A DNA stretch of 64,000 nt from positions 16,043,501 through 16,107,500 of the forward strand of contig CM051460.1 in NCBI GenBank assembly GCA_028095005.1, in the 5' to 3' direction. The DNA comes from Rhynchospora pubera (Eukaryota > Streptophyta > Magnoliopsida > Poales > Cyperaceae). The notes beneath the pieces were generated by a model. The model was not told the origin of the DNA and ran no database searches. It worked only from the letters and a program-made list of their open reading frames with translations. Below are positions 24,301 through 36,800 of the stretch, one piece after another (position 1 is the stretch's first letter; each line of letters begins with the position of its first letter). The translations under genes and the position numbers were made by a program.

Positions 24301-25425
24301 GAAATTGGTTGACACGTCAAGCCGCTCTAGTCTCTGTTTCAAACCCAAATGCAGGGGAAGTTGACCAGTGAGTGAGTTGTTCCAAAGATTTAGAACTTCC
24401 AGATTTTCCAAATCACCGAAACCAACAGGTATTGAACCAGTGAGACGGTTGCTCATAAGGTTAATTAGTGTTAGGTTGGCCAATTCAACTAAATGGTCTG
24501 GGATGGAACCATTTAACTTGTTGTCTGACAAGTCTAGCACCTTCAGTGCTTTCAAATTTGAAAATTCTTCTGGAATTGTACCAGTGAACTGGTTTTTGAA
24601 AAGAAAAAGTGATTCGAGCAGTTTGAGTTTACCAAGCTCAAGAGTTAATGGCCCCGAGAGATTGGCAGATGAGATATCCAAATATTGGAGCTTTGATAGA
24701 AGACCGAATGAAATTGGGATATCGCCATAAAAATTGTTGTAACCAATTTCAAGATGTTCGAGTAGTGAAAGCTCACCAATTTGATCTGGTAAATTTCCAG
24801 TAAGTAAATTACCGGCAAGATGAAGGTACCGCAATTGTGGCAAGCTGCTTATCTCAGGCGGTATACTTCCATTGAAGAAACTACCACCAAAGTTGAGATA
24901 TTGTATATTTGTTAGATTGAATGTTGTATCAGGAATTGATCCAGTGAAGCAGTTGCTGTATGCATTTAGTGTGTTGAGAAGATTTAAGTTAGAAATGGTG
25001 GACGGGAAGGTGGAATTGAAGTTGTTATGGCTTATATCTAGCGAGACTAAATTGCGAAGGTCAAATATGACTGAAGGGAGGGACCCGGTGAAGTTGTTTC
25101 GGCTAATGTTAAGGTGAGTTAGAGTTCGAGACAGAAGTCGTAATTCAGGTGCAATTGTACCAGAAAGATTGCGGTTTGATAAATCAAGCAATATCACCTC
25201 ACCGGTAATAGAATCGCATGTTATACCAGGCCAATAGCACCAAGGAGGATCAAGTGTAGGTGAAGAGTAGTTTTCAATGGATGCATAAGTCCAATTACGG
25301 AGGGTTAAGAGCGGGTCATGGAGAGACGATTTTAGAGAGAGGAGAGAAAGAAGAGGGAGTGGAGCTGTTGAAGCATATGATATAGCAAAGAAGATGGAGA
25401 GGAGTAGAGAGAAGAGAGAGTTCAT
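21314..25425 (-). CDS. TDR/PXY-like leucine-rich-repeat receptor kinase
   Basis: Two exons: 22761-25425 and 21314-21723, a 1037 bp intron, donor CCAG|GTATGC and acceptor TACAG|AG, joining APEYAYTLQVDEKSD in phase. Product 1024 aa, close to Arabidopsis TDR/PXY. Start taken at 25425: MNSLFSLLLSIFFAIS is a signal peptide, while an upstream in-frame ATG (25470) adds 15 polar residues. Order: signal peptide ~1-21; N-cap with WCYWPGITCDS; about 20 LRRs to ~610; cysteine pair GLCGEAVGKPCPS; transmembrane ~642-664; kinase ~691-1000 with P-loop GVGSTGTVY, IAVKKL, HRDLKPSN (~838), DFG (~862) and WVRSK. The catalytic residues are present, so it should be active. TDR-class receptors bind CLE41/44-type TDIF peptide and maintain vascular cambium; MOL1 and PXL relatives are the alternatives. 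One oddity is Cys in AGSCGYIAP, where Tyr is usual. Confidence 0.92.
21871..22029. mobile_element. Tourist-like MITE inside the receptor-kinase intron
   Basis: Ends GGGTGCGTTTGGAT / ATCCAAACGCACCC enclose 159 bp, flanked by TTA (21868-21870, 22030-22032). It lies wholly in the intron, away from both splice sites. A long CT-rich tract (about 21976-22009) is part of the element. Confidence 0.85.
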
Positions 25426-25589
25426 GGTGGTTGTTGCAGAAAGAGATGAGAAAAAAGATTGAGAGTGCAAGGGGTGATAAAAGGGAAGGGAAAGAGTGCA
25501 TTTCCATTAGTCATGATGGATTTGGCTTGTTGGTGGTGGTGATGATGGCTTCTTTCTTTGAGCGTGGCTTGGTTGAAATAAGAGCTCTC

Positions 25590-25690
25590 CCTTCTGATTT
25601 CTTTCTCTCTCTTGTTCTCTTTCTTTCTCTTTCGACTGAGCATGATGATGTAACCTTTTTGAATTTCATGCATTTTATATAGATACGCAA
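25590..25690 (-). promoter_or_regulatory. Core promoter and GA-rich leader of the receptor kinase
   Basis: On the minus strand, TATATAAAAT (25672-25681) is a plausible TATA box about 250 bp before the ATG. It is followed by a GA-rich leader (complement of TCTTTCTCTCTCTTGTTCTC, ~25600-25630), typical of plant 5' UTRs. Transcription start not verified. Confidence 0.5.
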
Positions 25691-27757
25691 AATTTTTTTA
25701 ATTCTTCGGCAGAACTGAGCTCACTGCGAATCTTGCTCTATATACCCCTATGTTAATATTAATATGTACGTGCATACTGATTAGTGATTACTCAATTGGT
25801 TTATAGGAGAACAGCAATGATACATTAGCTCTTATTAAAATATTCACATGCCAATCCAAATTTTATTGGGAGTTGACTATTGATACACTCTATAAATAGC
25901 TTCCATTAATTTTTAGTATGTCTTACCACTAATAATACTTTGCAACTCTTTTGTACATATCACACTAAGCTATATATTCTATACTAGCTTAATTACCATG
26001 GACAGGAGTTTTGCTTGGAGAAGGAAAATTGATAGCATATAGATATTGTTTTCTATTATTACATCTCTGTTTTTGAAATGAACATCAAAGGATTTCTAAT
26101 CACAATTGAATACTTGCTGTTTATTCAGTTGAGATAAATCAAAAGGAGGTCCCTATACTATAATGTCCTCCCATAGAGTTAAGTCTGTTACGCGTAATCC
26201 AAGTTTAACATAAAATTAGGCCTAATTCGGTTTATGTATTCCATATTTCCATCACATGATTACATATACTCCAGCGCTTTTACTACCAGTAATCTCGCTG
26301 AAGTTTGCTGACAATACCTTACAATAAAAATAATAGACAACTTAACCGCATAATTATCAAGTTGGTAAATTATAAATAAAATCATATAATTAAAAAATAA
26401 ATGTATGGTGTTATCCTCTTTACCATGCGTTAGATGGAATTCGAATATTGTAGTTCAAGAATGTTTTAAATTTATTAACTATAAATATTATTTAGGCAGG
26501 GACGCAGGGTTCCAATTAAATGACAGCAAATCCATTCATTCTGACAAAAAAAAATTTCTAATGAAATAACTGAAACGAAATCCCATGTTAAATAAAAAAA
26601 AAATTTGATCTGGGCCTTAATTAGTACTTAACATTGAAGAAGTACACCAATATGAGTCTTGATTTTATTATTATTATTTTTTTCAATTTCTAATTAAAAA
26701 AGCCGAGCATTTTATTTGTTACCTTCATTTCTTCTAAATTCCCAAAATAGTTAAATTAACTTTTCCTTTTATTTCTCTAACTTCATTTTTTTTTTCCTCG
26801 GCCGAATAGTTCTTGTGGGGCCCTCTATCTCCGGGCTCTGTCTTTCTCCACGTCTCGGTGCTTGTTTACTATGTGACGGTCTTTTGCACTGTGAGCGCAG
26901 CTCTCGTCCCTTTCATTGCACTTTGGATCTTACATCTTTTCTTTTTCTTTATTTCCTTCTCTTACCTTATATCTTTGATGTTTCTCGGTAGGCAAAAGGT
27001 GAGAATAGAGAGAGATAAAGGAAGGTGGTGCGCATGACATGGAGTCATCTTTTGTGGGACCCACGATTGTAGAAGGATAATTCAGGATAGATCATTTTTG
27101 TTGTTGAACCATTTCAAGGATAGATCATGTAAGCGTGACCAAAATGCTCTGTGGACTGTGGGTAATAAAATGGCGTGTGTGTTCTGGCGTGAAGCCATGC
27201 TGGGCCTCTTATGGACAAAGTATTGGTGCATGGATTGTGTTTTAAGAAAAGAACGGCTGCTAAATGTCTCCCAAACTTCTGCCCTTGAAACTAATTCATC
27301 AAAAATGTTCAAGATAGGCACGTGTCATCTAGGTTATATGTATATAGTTTTAAACATGCATGCAACATTTTTCGCTGCAAATCAAATTCATTTTTAATTA
27401 GAAATTTTCAATAATTGATATCTAATTTGCAGCATAGGTCACATGAAGAATATATACCAAATAAGATAAGAAATACAAGCTAATCTTTAGTAAGCTATTT
27501 ACTATTGTCAAATTAGAGTAATTACATGTATTTAATTTTTGCTGTAATCAATAACTTTTTAAAGAATGTCAAGAAACAATAGGTTAATCTTTTGTTGTGA
27601 TGGCATATATTCCATGTCATTTCAAATTCTGAAATTTGAAAACCCGTCTTTGAAAGATAAAATTTTAATTTTAAATTTCAAACTTTGAAATATTTATTTT
27701 TCAAAGACAAGTTTTCAAATTTTAGGTTTTTAGGATGGCATGAATCTATTTATTTTT
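25691..27757. other. Intergenic, no gene seen
   Basis: Upstream DNA of the receptor kinase and AT-rich spacer. The frames at 26813-27037 and 27098-27397 have no recognisable domain. An imperfect hairpin lies at 27625-27730 (GAAATTTGAAAACCCGTCTT against its complement). Confidence 0.5.
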
Positions 27758-27972
27758 CCCTTTTTAATCACCTAAAGATAAGAGTATTTTTTGAAAAAAA
27801 AAATTGTTAGAAATTTGGAGTGGCATAAACTACATTAAATATGGTTTTGCAAAATATAGTGGCATAAAATCAATTTGTATAATTTTCCAATGGCATATTA
27901 GTCGTATTGCGATGGGATTTTGAAATTAGTAGTTTGAAGTGGCATAAATTAATTTTCCTGTAATAAAGGAGG
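27758..27972. repeat. Dispersed ~215 bp repeat, uninterrupted copy
   Basis: Matches 47976-47990 joined to 52225-52434 at roughly 85% by eye, with shared stretches such as TTGAAATTAGT and AATCAATTTGTATA. At 27765-27777 it reads AATCACCTAAAGA, exactly where the other copy is split by the Helitron. It is an unclassified repeat, with no terminal inverted repeat seen. Confidence 0.75.
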
Positions 27973-29343
27973 GACAATTTTGATTTATTGCAAAGGGAAA
28001 ATATCATCAATTAAATGAAAGACTATTTTGTATTTGCATCACTTGAGTTTGATTTTCAGAATAACGAAATGATCAAGTATTTTAAATATTTTTTATCTGT
28101 AATAAAAAATTTGCTAATAATTAATAATAAGTTAAAATTGAGCTACTACTTCACTTTCAAAAAATTTGATATCAACACAATAAATATAAGTATCATCAGG
28201 TAGAAAACGAAGTAGTTATACATCTGTTGGGAGTCAAAACAAGAAGATGTGAATCATAATGAAGCGAAACTGATTTGAGTAAATGGAAAGGAATTAAAAA
28301 GGATGGAGGAAGTGGGAACAGAAACATCTGAGAAAGTTGGTCTCATGGTACGGGAAGAGAAGGTGGGGATCCGGTACGATTAATGGTGGCGCTGCAACAT
28401 TCGGTTGGTCTTTGTCGTCTCACAGCAATTTTGAATTTGATGAAATCCCACGTCGGATTCTCTCCAAAGAGGACATGAGAATATTACAGACAACCATTTT
28501 TGATATGACTATCTGCTTAATTTTGTTTTGACGATTAAAGTATTGTCTATCTAGTTTAAGGTGGTGTGCTTAATTGGGAAACAATTTTAAATATAACGAT
28601 TGAGGACAATATATATTGAATTGATGTTGTGGGTTTGAAATTCGGTTAATATTTAAATTTTAAAAAAGAAAAGTTGGAATACTTGACGTCCGTCTTTTGT
28701 GTACAAAAAAAATAAATAAGAGCTCATGAATATAATTTTAAGTGAAAATTTATTTTTATAAGGACAATGTATTTTATCATTTCATTCAATTGAAATTTGA
28801 AACCAAGAAGAAAATGAGAAGAAAAGATATAATTTACTATTGATTATATCTAACTGATTTGTGTTGCTAATTATCCTGAATCGGGACCATTAGTTACAAA
28901 TTGCAATGCTGCCAACCTTTAATAAAAATGTTTATAATCGTAATCAAATGATCCGAAACATCTAAAAATTGCAACAAGCCCTATTGGAAATAGAAAAATG
29001 CAAATAAAATCTCAAGATGAAAGTCAAAAGAACGAAAAAAGAACACGTCACACGTGGAACATGCCCAATATCAATATGAAAGAAAGAAAGAAAGAAAAAG
29101 AAGGCCCTTACATTTGTGGCCCAATATAGGTTTAAAAGTTTGAGACCCATACAAATAAATAGGCAATAAGCCCAAAAATACGTATACCTTTGGAGAACGG
29201 TCGTCGGCCTATTTCTTCGTACATACTCTTTATTTCACGAGCACTTAATTTCCCACTCCGCCGAGGCGACGAGGTTACCCATGCAACCGCCTGTAAAATC
29301 AGTCGGTTTAGCACGATCGATGCATGCATGGCTCGGCATTGGA
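27973..29343. other. Intergenic, no gene seen
   Basis: AT-rich DNA with a (GAAA)n tract at 29079-29100. The frame at 28337-28531 has no recognisable domain. No gene is supported. Confidence 0.5.
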
Positions 29344-29501
29344 CACGTGTTTCACTTGGCGTTACCTGAGAGCCTGACATGTTGAGGTGGCAGAAATGCA
29401 ATGCAGTAGACAGACTCGATCGGTGCACCAGCACCACTAATAACAATACGTACGACGGTTCGCGGCTTATACAGTCGGCCATTGAAGCCTATATATATAT
29501 A
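29344..29501 (+). promoter_or_regulatory. Promoter of the 104-aa gene: G-box and TATA
   Basis: CACGTG at 29344-29349 within GGACACGTGTTT is a perfect G-box/ABRE-like core, 208 bp before the ATG. A TATATATATA tract at 29492-29501 is a possible TATA box about 60 bp before the ATG. ABA, stress or light control would be an inference only. Confidence 0.4.
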
Positions 29502-29556
29502 CATCTATATACAAATAGGTGAAGTGTGTGTGTAATTTCTACATAGGATAAGAGAG

Positions 29557-30078
29557 ATGGGTTTTACAGAAATATTATCTGCAGCACATGCATCCGCCGA
29601 CAATGCCGTGAAGGGCGTGGCTGAACAGGCCGGGCATACCTTACCGGCAGTGGCAGGCACAGCAGTCAAGGCTGCTGCACCAGTAGTGGAGGCCATGCCC
29701 ACCGCCGAGGGCTGGCGGAAGATTGGCATGGCTGCATTGGAAGTCGCAGATCCCCTCATTGATGAGGCCACCAAACCTTATACAGGTTATAACTTATAAC
29801 TTCCTCTCTGCTGATGAGTGATGATCCCCTTCTTCTCTTCTTCAAGATTAATTTGCATGTAGCGTGCTGCGTGCGTTGAGGCTAAATTTAGCTAACAGTT
29901 TTTTTTATAGTTTCTGTATCTTTGTCTGCATGTGATGTACTATCAACGAAATTTAATGTTGTCGTGATAATTGTTTATTTATTAATTTGTAGCTGGACTT
30001 CCCGTCTACCGTTACGCGAAGAAAGCATTAGAAGCGGGCGCAGTTGGAGCCATAATCTCGGAGGCTACAAAAAAATAA
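29557..30078 (+). CDS. Small two-exon alanine-rich protein, function unknown
   Basis: Exons 29557-29785 and 29993-30078, donor ACAG|GTTATA, acceptor TTGTAG|CT, joined in phase 1. The product is 104 aa, begins MGFTEILSAAHASADNAVKG and ends ISEATKK. It is rich in Ala, Val and Gly, with helix-favouring amphipathic stretches (~1-50, 55-72, 82-104) and no clear signal peptide or full transmembrane helix. Coding signals are good: base composition rises well above the AT-rich flanks, the phase holds over the intron, and a TATA and G-box lie upstream. I do not recognise the family. It could be a lineage-specific stress-type or membrane-associating helical protein. Confidence 0.7.
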
Positions 30079-30963
30079 GGCTGAGTAATAGCGGCGTTTG
30101 TTTCATGTATAAATGTATAAATACTCTTTTTTAATTTGTTTCTTAGGTTTAGCATGTTAAACGAGTAGCTAGCTAGCTAGGATTCAGTTTTTGAATCCTG
30201 GTCATGCTGTACTTGTACAAAGGATGTTGCTCGCTCTTTTGTTTCTGTTAGATTATCTAATATCAGTTTCTGTTATATGGTGACAATTTTTGCGCCTTTT
30301 TAAATATCAGAAGTTAAAAATATTTAAGAGCAGCGAGGATTTTAGAAGATGGCCAGATGGGTATGTAGAATCCCATTTTTTTGAACGTTATATATATTTG
30401 TTTGTTTTTCGTAAATTTCAAAGACATTTTGACCTTCTTCACATTATTCGAAATTTTTTTTTGAATTAGCTGCATAAAAAAAATTATAACTTAGCCAGAA
30501 AAAAACAAATTTATTAAAAGGTTAAATGACACATGTGGAACTTCTTTTGCCAGATTGTTTTATACGTCCGTCAATTAAATTTTTTTCCCCCGTTCTTTCC
30601 TTTTGCTTAACAATTGAGTAGTTTGGGTTTTTTGGGGTTTTTTGAGTTTGCTTCTCTTCAGAAGCATTCAAAAACCTGAATCCATTACCCGTACACAATA
30701 CACTTGAAAAAAAATACGGGCCCGTAAATATTCGAATTTATCATCGAGTCTGTTTCCCTTTGCAAGTCTAGGGTGACCGTGAATTTTATTAATAGCAGTA
30801 TTTAGTATATTTGAAAATTATAAACAATAAACGTAATTGATCAAAATTAACGAAGAAAAAGGTGTGTTCCCGCTGGCATGGTTAACCAAAGTTGCCGGTG
30901 TTTTTGAAATGACGCCTCACTACTTAAAATAATACTTAATTATTTTTTATTTGAGGCATTAAT
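30079..30963. other. Intergenic spacer with 3' end of the 104-aa gene
   Basis: The first few hundred bases probably hold the 3' UTR. The rest is AT-rich DNA up to the target duplication TTAAT (30959-30963) of the solo LTR. No gene is seen. Confidence 0.5.
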
Positions 30964-31317
30964 TGTCACACCCCCAAGACCGGGGTGCAGATAGCCGCCG
31001 CGTATGCACGCTTACCTTCGCACACACGCAAGACGTACTTTAATTTTCATTATTAAAATTAATATATGTCACATAAATTAACTATGAGAACTTGACTCAG
31101 TGCATGCAACCAATAATATAAACTACATACAAAGAATAAATGCTTAACCAGGGGCGGATCCAGTGGTGGGGCGGGTGGGGCTAGAGCCCCACCTACCGCC
31201 GTCGAGCCCTGAAGCCCCTCTTTAGCTTCAATGAATTTTTTCAACCATCGGAGCACTCAAAGGTGGGGCTGAAGAACAGAAAAAGAGAAACCGTTCGATC
31301 AAATAATTCATTAGCGC

Positions 31318-33692
31318 TGTGAGATACGGCTGTCTGACGGTGTCCCTGTCATGTAAACACCATGCAACCAGGCCTTAGAGCGTGGGGGAAATTCAGGGGT
31401 TGGTAAATACGGTACTATGGGTTGCTCCAAATTGCATCCTGTCTATTAGGGGGGTGGTGGTGATTGAGACCTTGACTGACTAGAGACCCATGTAAATATA
31501 CCCCCGTCCCTGTCCAGACACTAGTGCAGTCAGGTAAAGCGTGGTTGGAAACGGTATAAGTCCCGCTATGATAACGGTTGGCTGACAATCAGACTATGTG
31601 TGTATGATGCATCATGTATGCCAAACTGAAATAAATTATTGCGTGGTATAATGACATGGTATGATGACCCAAATTGTGACCAAAATGATGACCAAATTAT
31701 GCTGTAACGCATGACGGTTACAGCCGGTCTGAGTGTGTGATTGTTAATATAGCTGCCCAGTCATGAAATCTGTACTTAGGCATGTATGGTTGCATGTACT
31801 GGAGGTGTCCCATGCATGTAACACTGGAACTGTCCAGTGGTGTGCCCTTTGGAACTGACCAAAAGGCAGTCCAACTTGATTGACCAGCCCCAACAGATTA
31901 GTGACACCTAGCTGCTTAGTCATTAGGCAGGGGGAGATTGGTTTGCTGACACCTAGTCCCCACCCCTTTACCTCTTTCTCTGGCCCAATTGTGTGGACAA
32001 TTATGCCCTTCTTGTTGCTAAATTCGTATCTGTTCTGTTCCCTACCAAAACAGGCCATTAGAGCTTAGTTTTGAGGCATTAGACAGTGGAAAGTAGTGTT
32101 TGGGACATAGCTGGATAGTTGGGAAGGTAAAGAATAAGGTTGCATGCATGATTTTGGCCCTGGTTTACCCAAAACAGGTTGGAAAATTCATGATGGTGTA
32201 TGAGTTGTGTATAGTGGCTGGTTTCCATGACTCAAACAGACCTTTGGGATGATGATTGTGATGCATTGCATAGTATTGTTGGTGCACCCTAACTGACCAT
32301 GTGCTAATGAGCACCATAGGTCTGGTGTTGGTTAACTATCAAACCATGAAGCGGTGTTGCAAACACCCGCAAACCAGTCACGTAACGGTGTTTGGCTAGG
32401 TGCCTTTACCACGTAATTGCATGAGTTATAGGCTGGTGTTGAGTATGACTGTGACATAAGGTTTTGATTGCTTGAACCAGACCCTGAGCAAGGTGATTCG
32501 GTGGACTTGAGCGGTGAAACGGGTGCTTCGCAGCAGTAAACGGCGGGTAAAGCGGTATAAGGTTTGAGGTGCGGATTTCACCTGGACCCTAACTCTTGTT
32601 GCTGTGCTAAACTAAAGTATATTATGCATGTTGCTTGATGTTCTTGCATGACTTAGCATGTAGCCTGCATGAATGAATTGCTATATTATATATATATATG
32701 CTACATGACTGTGCATAGGATGGATTGTTATCTCATGACATGCATATTGAATGGTTTATTTTATTGTGGCTGAATTGTGATATATGGTATGGCTGTGCTA
32801 ATTGTGTGATGAATGGCATTTACATCTTTGGAAAGCGGCGTCATGAACCGTTGTTCCAAGGGCCGTGAGATAAGCGCTTATGTTCCGGGACTCATGACTA
32901 TGAGGGGGTAAATGTTCCCAGCAATTAAGTACTATTTGGTTGTATTGATGGAAAGGAAATGACTTGGCTGATTGGTAACCAGCCTAGTATTGTGCATGGA
33001 TAGGTGTCCAACAAGTGCCGGCTTTTGTATGAATTGAATTTGCAGATTTCGGATAATCGTTGCTAGCTGGCCTTGCATTGCATAGCATGAATTGCTAACT
33101 GTTTTATGAATAAACTGTGCAAACTATGTTCTTATATATATTAAACAGTGTGTATTTAGTTCCGCAACATGAGACATCGGGTTCATGCGTGGCTGGAACT
33201 AAATACCGCACTGAGAAATGGTTTCCTTTCTCACCGTACCATGTTTTCATGGGTTCCAGGTTTTGGCAGCGTGGACTGAAGAGTTGGTGAAGTAAGCCAT
33301 GTACATTATGTCAGGCTATGTTTTGTGTACTGGTGTACTGTTGCTTGTTTGATTGTATAACTATATGCTTGTATGTGTGTAAACTTCAGTTGCTAAGTTT
33401 ACTAACTGCTGCTTGATGGGTTGGGTTAGGAAAAGACTTGATAAACTGTGTGAATGTTGCCTATATGGCTGGATGCCGTCTATTACAGAGGAAACTCTGT
33501 CGAAATTTTGTTTGCACATGTTACAAGCATAACCTCAACTTGGAGTATTTGAACTGTTGCTCGTTAAGTGCATGGTGCTTAGTATACTAAAACATGGCAT
33601 ATTGACTTGTGGCCAATCAGTAAGCCTTGCGGGGCGTGCGAAGCACGTTCTTGCGGCGGGAATCTGTCACGCCGCCGCTGCGGGGTGTGACA
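31318..33692 (+). repeat. 5' LTR of the gypsy element
   Basis: TGTGAGATACGG...GGGGTGTGACA, with TG/CA borders. The 104-codon minus-strand and 62-codon plus-strand frames inside both LTRs are mirrored copies without family similarity and are not called as genes. Promoter position not determined. Confidence 0.95.
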
Positions 33693-33703
33693 GGTTTCTA
33701 AAG

Positions 33704-33715
33704 TGGTATCAGAGC
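33704..33715 (+). other. Primer-binding site, initiator tRNA-Met
   Basis: TGGTATCAGAGC matches the complement of the plant initiator tRNA-Met 3' end. It begins 11 bases after the 5' LTR. Confidence 0.9.
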
Positions 33716-33837
33716 ATGGTATGACCCAACCAGACTTGTAGGATGTCTGAGTGGGGTAGGTCTAAGGGTCGTGGTATGTCGGGTTCCTTTTCTTCACGTG
33801 GCTGTTTGTTAACGGGCTTTGAGTTGAACAGGTTGCC

Positions 33838-36800
33838 ATGGAACGTGGAGCGGGACAAGGAAGCAGGGCACGTGAGCGTGAGCCCCTCAACCGTGCAGAT
33901 GATGAAGGCTTAGAGCCAAATCCTGATGAACCGGTACCTGTTGAGACGATACGCAGACAGGCTGCCATTGATGTTAGACTGCTGGCAGCATATGAACAAG
34001 GCCGCTATTTTACTCATGAACTTGGAGCAGTGCCAACAGCCCCAGCGAATGAAGCCAATGAGTTCAGACGGCTATTGGCTGACTTTGGTAGCCAGCACCC
34101 GCCACGGTTTGATGGTACAGGCGGGTATAAAGCGGCCGAAGAGTGGTTGGAAAGTATCAATAATAAGTTTCAGTTGGTTCGAGTACCGGATGGGAACAAA
34201 GTTGAGCTTGCCACTCCATACTTGGAGAACTCGGCCAGATTCTGGTGGAAAACAGCAAGGAGGAGCTTTACCGGTGAGCAGTTAAGAATACCATGGCAGT
34301 GGTTTGAACAAGTGTTTACTAGGAGGTATTTGAGTTCTGCCCAAAAAGAGAAGTTGAGGCAGCAGTTTCTCACTCTTACTCAGGAAGGCATCACTGTAGG
34401 GCAGTATAATGATACTTTTGTGGAGTTGTCTCGTTATGCACCGGATGTGACCGGTGATGAGTATTTGTACCGTAGGCAGTACTTAAATGGGCTTGACCCA
34501 GACATTGCACAAGCGTTGGATGCCACGGGGGAAAATGAAGTGCAAGAATTGATGGATCGAGCTGAAAGAATGGAAGGGCATGGCAAAAGGAAATCTAATT
34601 GGGGGCAGGCCAGAAATGTTAAGTCTAAGTTTGTAAAACCGGTTCCATTTAATAAGCCGGTTGCTAATGTGAAAGGATCTCAATCTTCTGCACCAGTGCA
34701 AGTCAAGATGGGCATGGGTAATCAAACTCAAAAGGCTTGGTGCCGTACATGTAATAGTCCGCATCCTGAGTCTCAATGTCGGGTTGCAAGGAGTTTATGT
34801 TTTAATTGTGGGGAAAGCGGGCACTGGAAGAATGAATGCCCAAAATTACAACAAGGAATTATTAGAGGAGGACCTGCCTTTGGGATGGCGGGTAGAGGGC
34901 GTGGAAACCCTGCATGGCGGGGTGGCAGAACGGGCGGTCGTGTGGCTGTCCATGCGGTGGAAGTGATTGAAGAGGCACAAGATGAATTAGAGCAAGAAGC
35001 TGACCCAAGTTCTACTGCACCCACCGAACTTATGACAGGTAATGTTTTTATTTCAGGTCAGAGAGCTTTTGTGTTGTTCGATACGGGGTGTAGTCATTCG
35101 GTCGCGGCGAGGGATTTCGTGGAGAGTTGCGGCTGGCCGACTAAGTCGCAAGAGAGAGCTCTCAGTGTTCAGACTCCACTTGGTTATTTTAAAGAGGTGT
35201 TGCAATGTTGTAAGGGACTTAAGGTGATGATAAATGGGCGTGATTTGGAAGCTGACATGTTAGTTTTGGACATAGCCGGGTATGATGCACTACTCGGTTT
35301 TGATTGGCTGACTCGGCATCATGCGGTGATAGATTGTGCAAAGCGGCTGGTCCGATTTCGAGCGGGCAGCCCAGTCTCTTGTGTGTTTAAATGCAAAGCT
35401 ATTGGAGACCCTATGATATTTATTTCAGCGGTGGAAGCGTGTAACCTGGTTCAGGCCGGGTGTGATGCATATTTGGCTGCCGTTATTGGTGAAGCGGCTG
35501 AAGAAAAAGCAAGTATTGATACTATTGCTGTAGTGAAAGAGTTTAAAGATGTGTTCCCTGATGAGATAGCTGGAGTACCACCTGATAGAGAAGTGGAATT
35601 CGGCATTGATTTGCTGCCGGGTACCACTCCAATATCCAAGACCCCATACCGGATGGCCCCGGCTGAGATGAAAGAATTGAAAGTGCAATTGGAAGAGCTA
35701 TTAGCAAAGGGTTTCATTAGACCCAGCAGTTCACCGTGGGGAGCCCCAGTTTTGTTTGTAAGGAAGAAAGACGGTACCTTACGGTTATGCATTGATTACC
35801 GTGAGCTGAATAAGGTGACGGTGAAGAACCGCTATCCTTTGCCACGCATTGATGATCTGTTTGATCAACTGCAAGGATCATCGGTGTATTCTAAGATTGA
35901 TTTGAGAACGGGCTATCATCAGCTCAAGATACGCCCTAGTGATGTAGAAAAGACAGCCTTTCGTACGAGGTACGGCCACTATGAGTTCTTGGTTATGCCG
36001 TTTGGCTTAACGAATGCACCAGCTGCATTTATGGATCTTATGAATCGGGTGTTTAAGGAATTTCTGGATGCCTTTGTTGTGGTTTTTATTGATGACATTT
36101 TGATCTATTCCCGATCATTTGAAGAGCATGCTAAACATCTCAGGATTGTATTAAGTAGGCTGAGAGAGTGCAAGCTGTATGGTAAATTTTCTAAGTGTGA
36201 ATTTTGGCTAAATAAGGTGGCATTTTTAGGCCATGTAATTTCTGGAGAAGGATTGGCTGTGGACCCATCAAAAGTGCAGGCAGTGACTGAATGGAGCCAA
36301 CCGAAATCAGTGAGTGAGATAAGAAGTTTCTTGGGTTTGGCGGGATACTATAGGCGATTTGTGGCTGGTTTCTCTCGAATTGCCAAGCCACTGACAGAAT
36401 TGTTGCATAAGGGAGTAAAGTTTGTATGGGAAGAAAGACAAGAGAAAAGTTTTCAGGAGTTGAAAAATCGGCTTGTGACAGCGCCGGTCCTTGCTATGCC
36501 GATTTCAGGCCGAGAGTATGATGTATATACTGATGCTTCTAAGTCGGGTTTGGGATGTGTGTTGATGCAAGAAAAGCATGTAATAGCCTACGCATCAAGG
36601 CAATTGAGGCCGCATGAACAGAATTATCCGACCCACGATTTAGAGCTTGCGGCTGTTATCTTTGCACTTAAAATTTGGCGGCATTACTTGTATGGAGTTA
36701 AGTGTAAAATCTATACAGACCATCAGAGCTTGAAATATATTTTCACACAAAAAGAATTGAACCTGAGGCAAAGGCGTTGGCTAGAACTTATGAAAGATTA

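Noticed and set aside
23432..24730. Several plus-strand frames of 80-172 codons
   Set aside because: Antisense shadows of the LRR coding exon of the receptor kinase.
31744..32058. 104-codon frame present in both LTRs (also 38958-39272)
   Set aside because: Duplicated only because the LTRs are duplicated. No family similarity.
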